Shown: piece by piece, positions 7,260-14,851 of the stretch
How positions within the stretch are numbered: the stretch's first letter is position 1
How the letters are laid out: every line of letters begins with the position of its first letter
DNA from: Oscillospiraceae bacterium
Lineage (GTDB): Bacteria; Bacillota; Clostridia; Oscillospirales; Oscillospiraceae
NCBI GenBank assembly: GCA_020025595.1
Contig: JAHHRV010000015.1
Location: 1-47,049, forward strand
Length of the DNA stretch: 47,049 nt
Direction: 5' to 3'
The notes under the pieces: generated by a model
What the model saw: the letters and a program-made list of their open reading frames with translations, nothing else
What the model was told of the DNA's origin: nothing
Databases searched by the model: none
Program-made: the position numbers and the translations under genes

Positions 7260-8171
7260 ATGATAGAATTCGAAAAGCTGGACCTCAGCAAAAAAGATAA
7301 ATATTTACCGTATTTGCAGAAAAGCGCCCATCGGGGCTGTGGATATTCTCTGGCAAACCTGTTTATGTGGGGGCGCCAGAAGGTGGCAATCGTAGGCGGT
7401 CGACTGACAATTTTCTCCCATTATGCAGGAAATACCCTGTATCCGTTTCCTGCCGGTGACGCAGATCCCCGGGAAGCTCTGGATGCCATCATCCAGGATG
7501 CTCAGCAGCGTGGGATTCCCTGCCGGTTTACAAGCCTGAGCTGCGAGGACAAGCAGGTCCTGGAAAGCCTGTACCCCGGGCGGTTCCGCTATCACTGCGG
7601 TCGGGATACATTTGATTATGTGTATGACATCAATGATCTGGCAGACCTGAAGGGCAGAAAGTTTCAGCAAAAACGCAACCATGTGAATAAGTTTGTCCAG
7701 ACCTTCCCTGATTATTATGTAAAGCCTCTGGACGAGAATACCCTGCCTGCCTGCAGAAACATGGTGGACAACTGGTATTACCGCAGAAGCATCGAAAATC
7801 CCAACGAGGATATTCAGATGGAGCAGGTGGCCATCGGCCGCGCCTTCCGGAACTATGAGGAGCTGGGGCTGGATGGCCTGGCACTGTACGCCGGCGGCAA
7901 GCTGGCAGCAGTGACCATGGGCTCTTTTATGGATGAAGAGACTGTGGATGTCCACTTTGAAAAGGCAGACTCCGACATTCCGGGGGCCTACGCCATGATC
8001 AACCGGGAGTTTGCAAGATATCTGCGGGACAAGTATCCCAATCTTCGCTACCTGAACCGGGAGGAGGACATGGGCAGCGCAGGCCTTCGCAAGGCAAAGC
8101 TTTCCTACAATCCCCACCACATGGTGGAAAAGTGCTGGGCCCATCTGATCGTGGAGGAATACGATGATTGA
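7260..8171 (+). CDS. DUF2156 (phosphatidylglycerol lysyltransferase-like) protein
   Basis: This 303-residue soluble protein belongs to the DUF2156 family, related to the catalytic part of MprF-type aminoacyl-phosphatidylglycerol synthases. It has two GNAT-like halves; the segments KFQQKRNHVNKF (about 140-151) and YLNREEDMGSAGLRKAKLSY near the end are family hallmarks. It lacks the membrane flippase part of MprF, so lipid modification is not certain. The ATG at 7260 has AAAGGAG upstream. It overlaps the next gene, another acetyltransferase, by 8 bases and forms a two-gene operon with it. The in vivo substrate is unknown. Confidence 0.85.
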   Translation: MIEFEKLDLSKKDKYLPYLQKSAHRGCGYSLANLFMWGRQKVAIVGGRLTIFSHYAGNTLYPFPAGDADPREALDAIIQDAQQRGIPCRFTSLSCEDKQVLESLYPGRFRYHCGRDTFDYVYDINDLADLKGRKFQQKRNHVNKFVQTFPDYYVKPLDENTLPACRNMVDNWYYRRSIENPNEDIQMEQVAIGRAFRNYEELGLDGLALYAGGKLAAVTMGSFMDEETVDVHFEKADSDIPGAYAMINREFARYLRDKYPNLRYLNREEDMGSAGLRKAKLSYNPHHMVEKCWAHLIVEEYDD

Positions 8172-8922
8172 GTATTCCGACGGCTCTGCGGTTCCACAGC
8201 AGGAGTTAAAGCTGCTGTGGAAAAAAGCGTTTGGTGACGAGCAAAGCTTTATCGATTCCTTCTTTGAGGCAGGTTATGCCCCGGAGTGCTGCCGGACAGC
8301 CCTTCGGGACGGAAAGCTTGTTTCCATGCTTTTCTGGTTTGACTGCTCTGTGGGATCGGAAAAAATTGCTTATATTTACGGAGTTGCTACAGATCCCGCT
8401 GCCGAAGGGCAGGGGATTGCCACCGGGCTAATGGAAAATGTCCACAGCCTGCTGCAAAACTGTGGATATTCCGGGGCGATTTTGGTTCCCGGATCTCAGG
8501 GGCTGTTCCGGTTTTATGAAAAACGGGGGTACCGTGTGGTGAGCACTGTTTCTGAAGGAACGGTACAGGCATCTCACAAGATCCCGGTTGAGAGAATTGA
8601 TGCGCAGACTTATGCACAGCTTCGTGACAAGCTGTTGAAAGAAAATGCAGTCCGGCAGCAGGGGCGCAACGCTGCATTCCTGGACCGACTGGCCTGCTGC
8701 TATCGGGGAGACGGATTCCTGGCGGCTGTCAGCAGGGAAGCCCCCGAAAACTGTATGGAATATCTGGGCGATGAAGGAAAGCTTTCCGGCCTGGCGGCGG
8801 CGATGGGGTGCAGCACTCTGTCTTACCGGATGCCCGGCGCTGGCAGGCCCTTTGCCATGGGAATCTGGTTCGATCCGGCTTCCCGGCAGAATGCAGTCTA
8901 CTTCGGTCTGGCATTTGACTGA
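8164..8922 (+). CDS. GNAT-family N-acetyltransferase
   Basis: This 252-residue protein has an N-terminal GNAT fold with the acetyl-CoA motif VATDPAAEGQGIATGLM near residues 78-94, followed by a C-terminal extension of about 120 residues that may be a second, degenerate domain. The ATG overlaps the end of the DUF2156 gene, so the two are probably made together. The substrate cannot be inferred. No clear terminator follows; a hairpin without a T-run lies at 8952-8992, before xpt. Confidence 0.8.
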   Translation: MIEYSDGSAVPQQELKLLWKKAFGDEQSFIDSFFEAGYAPECCRTALRDGKLVSMLFWFDCSVGSEKIAYIYGVATDPAAEGQGIATGLMENVHSLLQNCGYSGAILVPGSQGLFRFYEKRGYRVVSTVSEGTVQASHKIPVERIDAQTYAQLRDKLLKENAVRQQGRNAAFLDRLACCYRGDGFLAAVSREAPENCMEYLGDEGKLSGLAAAMGCSTLSYRMPGAGRPFAMGIWFDPASRQNAVYFGLAFD

Positions 8923-8951
8923 CGGCCCACTTCAGATAGAAAAATATGTTG

Positions 8952-8992
8952 GGATTTCTGCAAAACACATCTTGCATTTTTCATAGAAATCC
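8952..8992 (+). other. Hairpin between the GNAT gene and xpt
   Basis: GGATTTCT (8952-8959) pairs with AGAAATCC (8985-8992), and the inner GCAA (8960-8963) with TTGC (8972-8975). It has no T-run and none of the conserved bases of a purine riboswitch. A weak promoter (TTGCAT, 17, AATAAT) overlaps it, so it may simply be spacer. Confidence 0.4.
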
Positions 8993-9031
8993 GCAATAAT
9001 AAAGAAATCATATGAACCGATGGAGGTAGTT

Positions 9032-9607
9032 ATGGAAGAACTGAAAGAACGAATCCGCGCGGAAGGCCGCATTCTGCCCGGTAACATCGTTAAAGTAGAT
9101 GGATTTTTGAATCATCAGGTGGATACCCGGTTCCTGGGCCAGATCGCCGATGAGTTTGCAAAGTATTTTGATATCAGCAAGGTCACAAAGATTCTGACCG
9201 CTGAAGCAAGCGGCATTGCTCTGGCAGCAATTTGCTCCTACAAGTACGGCATCCCGATGGTTTTTGCCAAGAAGGCAAAGAGCGACAACATCGAAGGCGG
9301 CCTGTACCGCAGTGATGTCTTCTCCTATACTTATAAAAAGAAGGTCACCCTGATCTGCTCATCTGACTGGATCACACCCAAGGATCATGTTCTGATCATC
9401 GATGACTTCATGGCCAACGGCGTGGCAATGCGTGGTCTGCTGGGAATCGTAGAGCAGGCCGGTGCAAAGCTCGAGGGTATCGGCGTTGCCATTGAAAAGG
9501 GCTTCCAGCACGGCGGTGACAAGCTGCGTGAAGAGGGCTACCCGCTGAAATCTCTTGCAATTATTGAATCTGCAGATGAAAACGGTTTTACCTTCCGGGA
9601 AGACTGA
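9032..9607 (+). CDS. xpt: Xanthine phosphoribosyltransferase
   Basis: This 191-residue cytosolic enzyme salvages xanthine to XMP with PRPP. It matches the family in length and carries the PRPP-binding motif VLIIDDFMANGVAM (residues 120-133) and the N-terminal segment ILPGNIVKVDGFLNHQ typical of Xpt. The start at 9032 has GGAGG seven bases upstream; an in-frame ATG at 9020 lies before that site and is not used. Xpt supplies XMP, the substrate of the nearby GMP synthase. Unlike many Bacillota xpt genes it has no visible guanine riboswitch. A strong bidirectional terminator follows. Confidence 0.95.
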   Translation: MEELKERIRAEGRILPGNIVKVDGFLNHQVDTRFLGQIADEFAKYFDISKVTKILTAEASGIALAAICSYKYGIPMVFAKKAKSDNIEGGLYRSDVFSYTYKKKVTLICSSDWITPKDHVLIIDDFMANGVAMRGLLGIVEQAGAKLEGIGVAIEKGFQHGGDKLREEGYPLKSLAIIESADENGFTFRED

Positions 9608-9638
9608 TTGAAATTATCTGCGTCTATCTTAAATACAG

Positions 9639-9677
9639 AAAAGCAGCACCTGATCGGAAAGTTCAGGTGCTGCTTTT
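9639..9677. terminator. Bidirectional terminator between xpt and queT
   Basis: AAAAGCAGCACCTGA (9639-9653) pairs with TCAGGTGCTGCTTTT (9663-9677). A- and T-runs at the two ends suit termination from both sides. Confidence 0.85.
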
Positions 9678-9680
9678 GTA

Positions 9681-10202
9681 TTACAGAAGTTTTTTGTAGA
9701 GATCCCGGCGGATCAGGGCAAAGTACAGGATGCTGCCCAGTACGCACAGAACGATCAGCTCGCCCAGAGCAACATAAGCTGCGTTGATCCAGAAGGCTGC
9801 CATGGTGAAACCGGTGTCGCCCAGGTAGACGGTCAGCTCCCAGCCAACCAGGATGGCGTTCCATGCAGCAGGCATCAGCAGGCCGAGAATGGGCAGCTTA
9901 AACTGCTTGAAGTTGCGCAGCTTCCACATACACCAGGTAGCCAGCAGGGTGGCAAGGCTTCCCACGATGGGGTCAAGGGGCAGAGCGCCGGCATAGCTCA
10001 GGTTGAACAGCAGACAGCCCACGGTCAGGCCCCAGATGGCTGCAGGGGTAAAGAAAGCCAGGACGCACAGTGCTTCGGAAATGCGGCACTGGATTGCCCA
10101 GGTAGTGGAACCGGGCAGCAGCAGGTTCTGCAGGTGGGTGAGGGTGAAGTACATCGCTGCGATGATGGCTCCTCTGGTGATGAGTTTGGTGTTTTTTGTC
10201 AT
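9681..10202 (-). CDS. queT: QueT-family transporter (ECF substrate-binding component)
   Basis: This 173-residue membrane protein has five or six hydrophobic segments and is the QueT-type S component that captures queuosine precursors such as preQ1 for an energy-coupling-factor transporter. The N-terminal RGAIIAAMYFTLT and the internal SEALCVLAFFTP are characteristic. Energising subunits (EcfA, EcfT) are shared and not encoded here. The ATG at 10202 has AGGAG upstream. A preQ1-I riboswitch followed by an intrinsic terminator precedes the gene, which strongly supports the assignment and predicts shut-off when preQ1 is abundant. Confidence 0.93.
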   Translation of the reverse strand: MTKNTKLITRGAIIAAMYFTLTHLQNLLLPGSTTWAIQCRISEALCVLAFFTPAAIWGLTVGCLLFNLSYAGALPLDPIVGSLATLLATWCMWKLRNFKQFKLPILGLLMPAAWNAILVGWELTVYLGDTGFTMAAFWINAAYVALGELIVLCVLGSILYFALIRRDLYKKLL

Positions 10203-10223
10203 GTTAGATTCACTCCTAAATAA

Positions 10224-10246
10224 AAAAGGGCAGTAAAACACCACCC
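10224..10246 (-). terminator. Second terminator-like hairpin before queT
   Basis: On the minus strand GGGTGGT pairs with ACTGCCC (with G-U pairs) around a short loop and is followed by TTTTTT, directly before the ribosome site of queT. It is weaker than the hairpin at 10253-10278 and could act as a second stop or occlude the ribosome site. Confidence 0.5.
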
Positions 10247-10252
10247 CTAAAA

Positions 10253-10278
10253 CAAAAAAATGGGCGCAAAATGCACCC
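10253..10278 (-). terminator. Expression-platform terminator of the preQ1 riboswitch
   Basis: In RNA sense AUGGGUGC pairs with GCGCCCAU (one G-U pair) and is followed by seven U residues. It lies about 25 bases downstream of the preQ1 aptamer. Confidence 0.8.
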
Positions 10279-10304
10279 ATCCAAACCCGCCAAAGCGAGC
10301 AAAT

Positions 10305-10343
10305 CCTAGTTTTGTTTAAGGACAGGATGGTTACGAACTGTCC
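10305..10343 (-). promoter_or_regulatory. preQ1-I riboswitch
   Basis: In the minus-strand RNA, GGACAG pairs with CUGUCC around a loop with the conserved UUCGUAACCAU, and is followed by the A-rich tail UUAAACAAAACUAGGA that forms the second pseudoknot stem. This matches the small preQ1-I aptamer. The next gene is a QueT transporter, the expected target. Confidence 0.88.
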
Positions 10344-10360
10344 TATGCACTTGTTCCTGC

Positions 10361-10389
10361 ATTGTACCATTATTGCAGGCATCTGTCAA
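10361..10389 (-). promoter_or_regulatory. Promoter of the preQ1 riboswitch-queT transcript
   Basis: TTGACA (10384-10389), 17-base spacer, TACAAT (10361-10366) on the minus strand, just upstream of the aptamer. Confidence 0.85.
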
Positions 10390-10468
10390 TCGCCAGGATG
10401 AGAAAGGTTGAATATTTGAGCAGATACCACCATACACACCAGATTTTCTACTCACATTCTATGAAAAA

Positions 10469-10492
10469 TACCTCCCCCGGGTGGGGGAGGTA
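10469..10492 (-). terminator. Terminator of the phosphoribosyltransferase gene
   Basis: TACCTCCCCC pairs with GGGGGAGGTA around a four-base loop. In the minus direction it runs into ATTTTTC. It follows the gene's stop by about 10 bases. Confidence 0.85.
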
Positions 10493-10501
10493 CGGAAGTA
10501 C

Positions 10502-11137
10502 TTACAGTTTGGTATAGCCGTAGCTGTTGACCAGAGCGTCCAGCTTTCTGCCCTGCTTGCAGAAGGGACAGTCCTTATAGTCGTAGCTTTCGTAATCCGG
10601 CAGGTCTGCCAGAGAGTAAATGGAGGATACTTTATACTGACCATCTTCCAGCTCGTCCACAGCACGGTAAATGCCTGCAACGCCGATGACATTGCCGCCG
10701 TAGTATTTGATGCCGTGGATGCCGCGCTTGGCGGTGTAGCCGGTGGTCACGCTGGCCATCAGGATCAGAACATTTTTCTGGCGGATGTAAGGCTGGATGT
10801 TATCCCGGAAAACCATCTGGTTAAAGGAGTTGTATTCCGGCTCGATCACGCAGATTTTTTCTGCATCGCTCAGTGTGGCTGTATTGGCAGTCAGTTCATC
10901 GGCAAGGCACGCACCAATCAGGGTCATGCCGTCCATGCACAGAATGGTATCAATATTATAATGGGTGTAGTTTCCGGCCAGCGCTTTGGCTACAGCCTTT
11001 GCCTCTGCCAGACGAATCTTTTGGGTGGTGATGTCAACATAGTAATTGATATGGCTGTGATTGGTTGCAAAATGGCCTCGTGCAACGCGAAGAGGGACAT
11101 TGCATCTGCGAACGGGGAGCTCCATAGTCTCAAACAT
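10502..11137 (-). CDS. Orotate phosphoribosyltransferase-like protein with altered PRPP loop
   Basis: This 211-residue protein has the type I phosphoribosyltransferase fold. The PRPP-loop position reads VLILMASVTTGYTA (about 123-136). The TTG-T part is kept, but the two acidic residues that usually precede it (DD) are replaced by M-A. A C-terminal Cys pair (C190, C193) may bind metal. I recall clostridial proteins with a similar ASVTTG loop annotated as orotate phosphoribosyltransferase, but the reaction is not certain. The ATG at 11137 has GGAGG upstream. The leader is almost entirely one terminator-type hairpin, suggesting attenuation, perhaps by nucleotide levels. Confidence 0.75.
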   Translation of the reverse strand: MFETMELPVRRCNVPLRVARGHFATNHSHINYYVDITTQKIRLAEAKAVAKALAGNYTHYNIDTILCMDGMTLIGACLADELTANTATLSDAEKICVIEPEYNSFNQMVFRDNIQPYIRQKNVLILMASVTTGYTAKRGIHGIKYYGGNVIGVAGIYRAVDELEDGQYKVSSIYSLADLPDYESYDYKDCPFCKQGRKLDALVNSYGYTKL

Positions 11138-11159
11138 AGTTTTACCTCCAAAAAATAAT

Positions 11160-11225
11160 AAAAAAAGCGTTTTCCGTCCACCCGAAGCCAAGCGTTGTCC
11201 GGGTGGTGTGGAAAACGCTTTTTTT
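11160..11225 (-). terminator. Long terminator-type hairpin filling the PRTase leader (attenuator candidate)
   Basis: The arms AAAAAAGCGTTTTCC (from about 11161) and GGAAAACGCTTTTTT (to about 11225) match, with a second inner pair, CCACCCG/CGGGTGG. It ends in a T-run in both directions. On the minus strand it lies between the promoter at 11227-11255 and the ribosome site, so transcription must pass it to reach the gene. Confidence 0.8.
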
Positions 11226-11226
11226 C

Positions 11227-11255
11227 ATTGTATAATTGAAAATACACGAATGCAA
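11227..11255 (-). promoter_or_regulatory. Promoter of the orotate phosphoribosyltransferase-like gene
   Basis: TTGCAT (11250-11255), 17-base spacer, TACAAT (11227-11232) on the minus strand. The predicted start falls in a run of seven A residues (11219-11225, read on the minus strand). Confidence 0.65.
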
Positions 11256-11386
11256 TAGAAAGGCGGAAAATTTGGCACACAAAGAATGATTGTTGAAATT
11301 GTGCAATTTGCATATGAAAATTTGTTACACACGCCAAAGGTTGCTTGCAGTCGAATTCTGCACTTCCATTTTTGTATCGGTAGATG

Positions 11387-11398
11387 TATAATTATAAT
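11387..11398 (+). promoter_or_regulatory. Possible -10 region of the galK-galT promoter
   Basis: Two overlapping TATAAT hexamers lie at 11387-11392 and 11393-11398. Neither has a good -35 at 17 bases, so activator dependence is possible. The rest of 11256-11386 shows no clear signal. Confidence 0.4.
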
Positions 11399-11451
11399 GT
11401 GAGATTATGGAATCTGGGATTTCCCGGATTCAGTTATCAGGAGGAAACATT

Positions 11452-12666
11452 ATGAGCGTACCGACTCTGTATTTGAGCCCCGAGCGCAAGGAAGCGTTAG
11501 ACAAGGGCTTCCATGATATCTTTGGCTGCGAACCGGAATGCTACTTTTCAGCTCCCGGTCGTACTGAAATTTCCGGCAACCACACAGACCATCAGCGGGG
11601 CCGTGTTCTGGCCGGTGCTGTAAACCTGGACACCCAGGCTGCTGTGCGGGTCAATGGCACCAGCATCATTCGCATTCAGTCCCAGGGCTATCCCATGTGT
11701 GTAGTGGATCTGAGCAATCTGGAGCCCGTGGAATCTGAAATCAACTCCACTCCGGCACTGGTTCGCGGCGTGGCTGCCCGCTTTGTGCAGCTGGGCTGCA
11801 AGGTGCAGGGCTTTGATGCATATGCAGAGTCCACTGTTCTGCCCGGCTCCGGACTGAGCTCCTCTGCTGCTTACGAGGTTCTGATCGGAACCATCATCAA
11901 TCACCTGTTTTTTGACGCAAAGGTTTCTCAGCCCGAGATTGCACAGATCGGTCAGTATGCTGAGAATGTGTTCTTCGGCAAGCCCTGCGGCCTGATGGAT
12001 CAGACTGCTTCTGCCGTCGGCGGACTGGTTACCATTGATTTTGCGGATAAGGATCATCCGGTGATCCGTCCCGTAAACTTTGACTTCTCCACCACCGGCC
12101 ATGCTCTGTGCATCATCGATTCCCGTGCAGACCATGCAGACCTCACCGACGAGTATGCAGCAGTTACCCAGGAACTGAAGGCCGTCAGCCAGTACTTCGG
12201 CAAGGAAGTCATTACAGAGATTGACGAGGCAGACTTCTATGCCGCTATTCCTCAGCTGCGCGAGCGCTGCGGCGACCGTGCAGTCATGCGTACCATCCAC
12301 GAGTACAACGAAAACCGCAGAGTTCCTCAGCAGGTGGAATGCCTGGAAAAGGGTGACTTTGAAGGCTTCCTGAAGCTGACCAAGGAGTCCGGCTTCTCCT
12401 CCTGGATGTATCTGCAGAATGTGATTCCTGCAGGTTATGTAAATCAGCAGGCCATGGCTGTGGCTCTGGGTCTGTGCGAGCATTATCTGCAGGGCAAGGG
12501 CGCTTACCGTGTTCACGGCGGCGGCTTTGCAGGTACTGTCCAGGCATTTGTTCCTCAGGAAATTCTGGAATCTTTCCGCACCGGTATTGATGCAGCACTG
12601 GGCGAGGGTGCTTGCCATGTGCTGGACATCCGTCCCCAGGGCGGTGTAAAAATGGAGGTTTGTTAA
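11452..12666 (+). CDS. galK: Galactokinase
   Basis: This 404-residue GHMP-family kinase phosphorylates galactose at C1 in the Leloir pathway. Motif 1, SAPGRTEISGNHTDHQRG (residues 33-50), is the galactokinase signature. Motif 2, LPGSGLSSSAA (130-140), binds ATP. The glycine-rich motif 3, VHGGGFAGTVQAF, is near the C terminus. The ATG at 11452 follows AGGAGG closely; upstream in-frame codons lie in the leader. galT starts 2 bases after its stop, forming a galKT operon. Epimerase and mutarotase genes are not in the window. Confidence 0.95.
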   Translation: MSVPTLYLSPERKEALDKGFHDIFGCEPECYFSAPGRTEISGNHTDHQRGRVLAGAVNLDTQAAVRVNGTSIIRIQSQGYPMCVVDLSNLEPVESEINSTPALVRGVAARFVQLGCKVQGFDAYAESTVLPGSGLSSSAAYEVLIGTIINHLFFDAKVSQPEIAQIGQYAENVFFGKPCGLMDQTASAVGGLVTIDFADKDHPVIRPVNFDFSTTGHALCIIDSRADHADLTDEYAAVTQELKAVSQYFGKEVITEIDEADFYAAIPQLRERCGDRAVMRTIHEYNENRRVPQQVECLEKGDFEGFLKLTKESGFSSWMYLQNVIPAGYVNQQAMAVALGLCEHYLQGKGAYRVHGGGFAGTVQAFVPQEILESFRTGIDAALGEGACHVLDIRPQGGVKMEVC

Positions 12667-12668
12667 TT

Positions 12669-14162
12669 ATGCAGATTGAAACTTATATCGATTCTTTGGT
12701 GTCCTACGCCATGAATACCGGCCTGGCTATGCCGGAAGACCATATGGTTCTGCAGAACCGTCTGCTGGAAGTTCTGGGCAAGGACGAGTATGTGGAAAGC
12801 CACGAAGAACAGACCGAGAATCTGGAAGAGATTCTGGCAGGCATTCTGGACTATGCCTGTGAGCATGGCCTGTGCGAGGACAATATCACTGCCCGTGATC
12901 TGTTCGACACCAAGGTTATGGGTCTGCTGACCCCCATGCCCAGAGAGGTGATCCGTACCTTCCGGGAAAAGTTTGCAGCTTCCCCTGAGGCAGCTACCGA
13001 CTACTATTACAAGCTCAGCTGCGATTCCGACTACATCCGCCGCTACCGCATTGCCAAGGATATGCGCTGGAAGTACGCTTCTGACTACGGCGAGCTGGAC
13101 ATTACCATCAACCTGTCCAAGCCCGAGAAGGACCCCAAGGCCATTGCCGCAGCAAAGAATGCTCCCCAGGCCAGCTACCCCAAGTGTCAGCTGTGCGTGG
13201 AGAACGAGGGCTACGCAGGCCGTATGAACCATCCTGCCCGTCAGAACCACCGCATTGTTCCCATCACCGTTGCCGGTGAGGAGTGGAGAATGCAGTATTC
13301 TCCCTATGTTTACTACAACGAGCACTGCATCGTCTTCAACAAGAAGCACACCCCCATGAAGATCGATCGCTCCGCTTTTGAAAAGCTGCTGGACTTCGTG
13401 GGAACCTTCCCTCATTACTTCGTCGGCTCCAATGCAGACCTGCCCATCGTTGGCGGTTCCATCCTGAGCCACGAGCATTTCCAGGGCGGCCATTACACCT
13501 TCGCCATGGAGACTGCACCTGTTGATCAGGAGCTGAAGTTCACCGGTTATGAGGATATTCAGGCCGGTATCGTCAAGTGGCCCATGAGCGTCATCCGTCT
13601 GGACGGCAAGGATCCCGTTCGCATTGCAGATCTGGCTGACAAGATCCTGCTTGCATGGAGAGGCTACTCCGATCCTGCCTGCACCATCTATGCAGAAACC
13701 GATGGCGAGCCCCACAACACCATCACTCCCATTGCTCGTCGCCGTGGCGAACTGTTCGAGCTGGATCTGGTGCTGCGTAACAACCTGACCACCGAGGAGC
13801 ATCCTCTGGGTGTGTTCCATCCCCATGCAGACAAGCACCACATCAAGAAGGAAAACATCGGCCTGATCGAGGTCATGGGTCTGGCAGTTCTGCCCAGCCG
13901 TCTGAAGGGCGAGCTGACCAATCTGGCTGCAGCAATCGTCGCAGGTGCTGACATCCGCGCAGACGAGGTTCTGGGCAAGCACGCAGACTGGGTGGACGAG
14001 CTGAAGCAGAAGTACACCTTCACCGAAGAGAATGCACTGGATATCATCCTGCAGGAAACCGGCAAGGTGTTCTCCGAAGTTCTGGAAGACGCCGGCGTGT
14101 ACAAGAACACCGCTGAGGGCCGCGAGGGCTTCAACCGCTTTGTCGCAGCAGTCAACGGCTGA
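12669..14162 (+). CDS. galT: UDP-glucose--hexose-1-phosphate uridylyltransferase (class II)
   Basis: This 497-residue protein is the second Leloir enzyme and exchanges UMP between UDP-glucose and galactose-1-phosphate. Its length and the segment GGSILSHEHFQGGHY identify the class II GalT of Bacillota and bifidobacteria, which differs from the 350-residue E. coli type. The ATG is two bases after the galK stop. Codon use is strongly biased, suggesting high expression. A strong terminator follows 20 bases after the stop. Confidence 0.95.
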   Translation: MQIETYIDSLVSYAMNTGLAMPEDHMVLQNRLLEVLGKDEYVESHEEQTENLEEILAGILDYACEHGLCEDNITARDLFDTKVMGLLTPMPREVIRTFREKFAASPEAATDYYYKLSCDSDYIRRYRIAKDMRWKYASDYGELDITINLSKPEKDPKAIAAAKNAPQASYPKCQLCVENEGYAGRMNHPARQNHRIVPITVAGEEWRMQYSPYVYYNEHCIVFNKKHTPMKIDRSAFEKLLDFVGTFPHYFVGSNADLPIVGGSILSHEHFQGGHYTFAMETAPVDQELKFTGYEDIQAGIVKWPMSVIRLDGKDPVRIADLADKILLAWRGYSDPACTIYAETDGEPHNTITPIARRRGELFELDLVLRNNLTTEEHPLGVFHPHADKHHIKKENIGLIEVMGLAVLPSRLKGELTNLAAAIVAGADIRADEVLGKHADWVDELKQKYTFTEENALDIILQETGKVFSEVLEDAGVYKNTAEGREGFNRFVAAVNG

Positions 14163-14182
14163 TTCTAAAAACAATATAGCAA

Positions 14183-14215
14183 AAGCCCCGGAAAAGTATT
14201 GCTTTTCCGGGGCTT
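14183..14215. terminator. Terminator after galKT
   Basis: AAGCCCCGGAAAAG (14183-14196) pairs with CTTTTCCGGGGCTT (14202-14215). It lies between convergent genes and likely serves both galT and the hup-rqcP operon. Confidence 0.85.
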
Positions 14216-14220
14216 TCTGA

Positions 14221-14460
14221 TTAGATTTCTTTGTACATTCCGGCAGCATCGTCTTTACGGACGGTCTCTGCAACCTGAAGCACTTCCACAGCCAGGGTAC
14301 GGTTACCCAGGGCAATTTCGATTTTGTCGCCCACCTTTACATCGTAGGAGGCCTTTACTACTCGGCCGTTCACACTGATGCGGCCATTGTCGCAGGCTTC
14401 ATTGGCTACGGTGCGGCGTTTGATCAGGCGGGAAACCTTCAGATATTTATCTAGCCGCAT
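14221..14460 (-). CDS. rqcP: S4-domain RNA-binding protein (RqcP/YabO)
   Basis: This 79-residue protein is almost entirely an S4 RNA-binding domain (MRLDKYLKVSRLIKRRTVAN at the N terminus, GRISVNGRVVKASYDVKVGD in the middle). It matches RqcP (YabO, Hsp15 family), which works with RqcH in ribosome-associated quality control to add alanine tails on stalled chains. It follows hup by 12 bases, an order common in Clostridia. Confidence 0.88.
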   Translation of the reverse strand: MRLDKYLKVSRLIKRRTVANEACDNGRISVNGRVVKASYDVKVGDKIEIALGNRTLAVEVLQVAETVRKDDAAGMYKEI

Positions 14461-14472
14461 ATTTGGATCTCC

Positions 14473-14748
14473 TTACTTACCAATCAGATCTTTCATTGCC
14501 TTGCTGGCTTTGAAAACGGGAACCTTGGTTGCGGGAATTTCAATCGCAGCCTTGGTGTGGGGGTTGCGGCCGGTACGAGCTTCACGGGTCTTCACATCGA
14601 AGGTACCGAATCCGGACAACTGGACCTTTTCATCCTTCAGCAGAGAAGCGGTGATGGCATCCAAAGTGGCATTGATGACGCGCTCGGTATCTTTTTTGGT
14701 CAGTCCGGCGCTTTCGGCGGCCAGAGCAATCAGTTCAGTTTTGTTCAT
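14473..14748 (-). CDS. hup: HU-family DNA-binding protein
   Basis: A 91-residue histone-like protein that bends and compacts DNA as a dimer. The signature GFGTFDVKTREARTGRNPHT lies at about 46-65, with the conserved proline of the DNA-binding arm. Length is exactly that of the family. A modest promoter is possible at 14789-14817 on the minus strand (TTGCAT, 17, TAGTCT). It probably starts the hup-rqcP transcript, separate from the preceding flippase gene. Confidence 0.95.
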   Translation of the reverse strand: MNKTELIALAAESAGLTKKDTERVINATLDAITASLLKDEKVQLSGFGTFDVKTREARTGRNPHTKAAIEIPATKVPVFKASKAMKDLIGK

Positions 14749-14851
14749 TTACGATTACCTCTCTCGTAGGAATTATGAATGGGGTATTAGACTATCACAT
14801 TCAGTCTGAAAATGCAAGGGGATTTGACAAAAATGTGTACAAATTTGTAAC

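Noticed and set aside
8923..9031. Guanine riboswitch before xpt
   Set aside because: The conserved loop and junction bases of the purine aptamer are absent; only a simple hairpin is seen.
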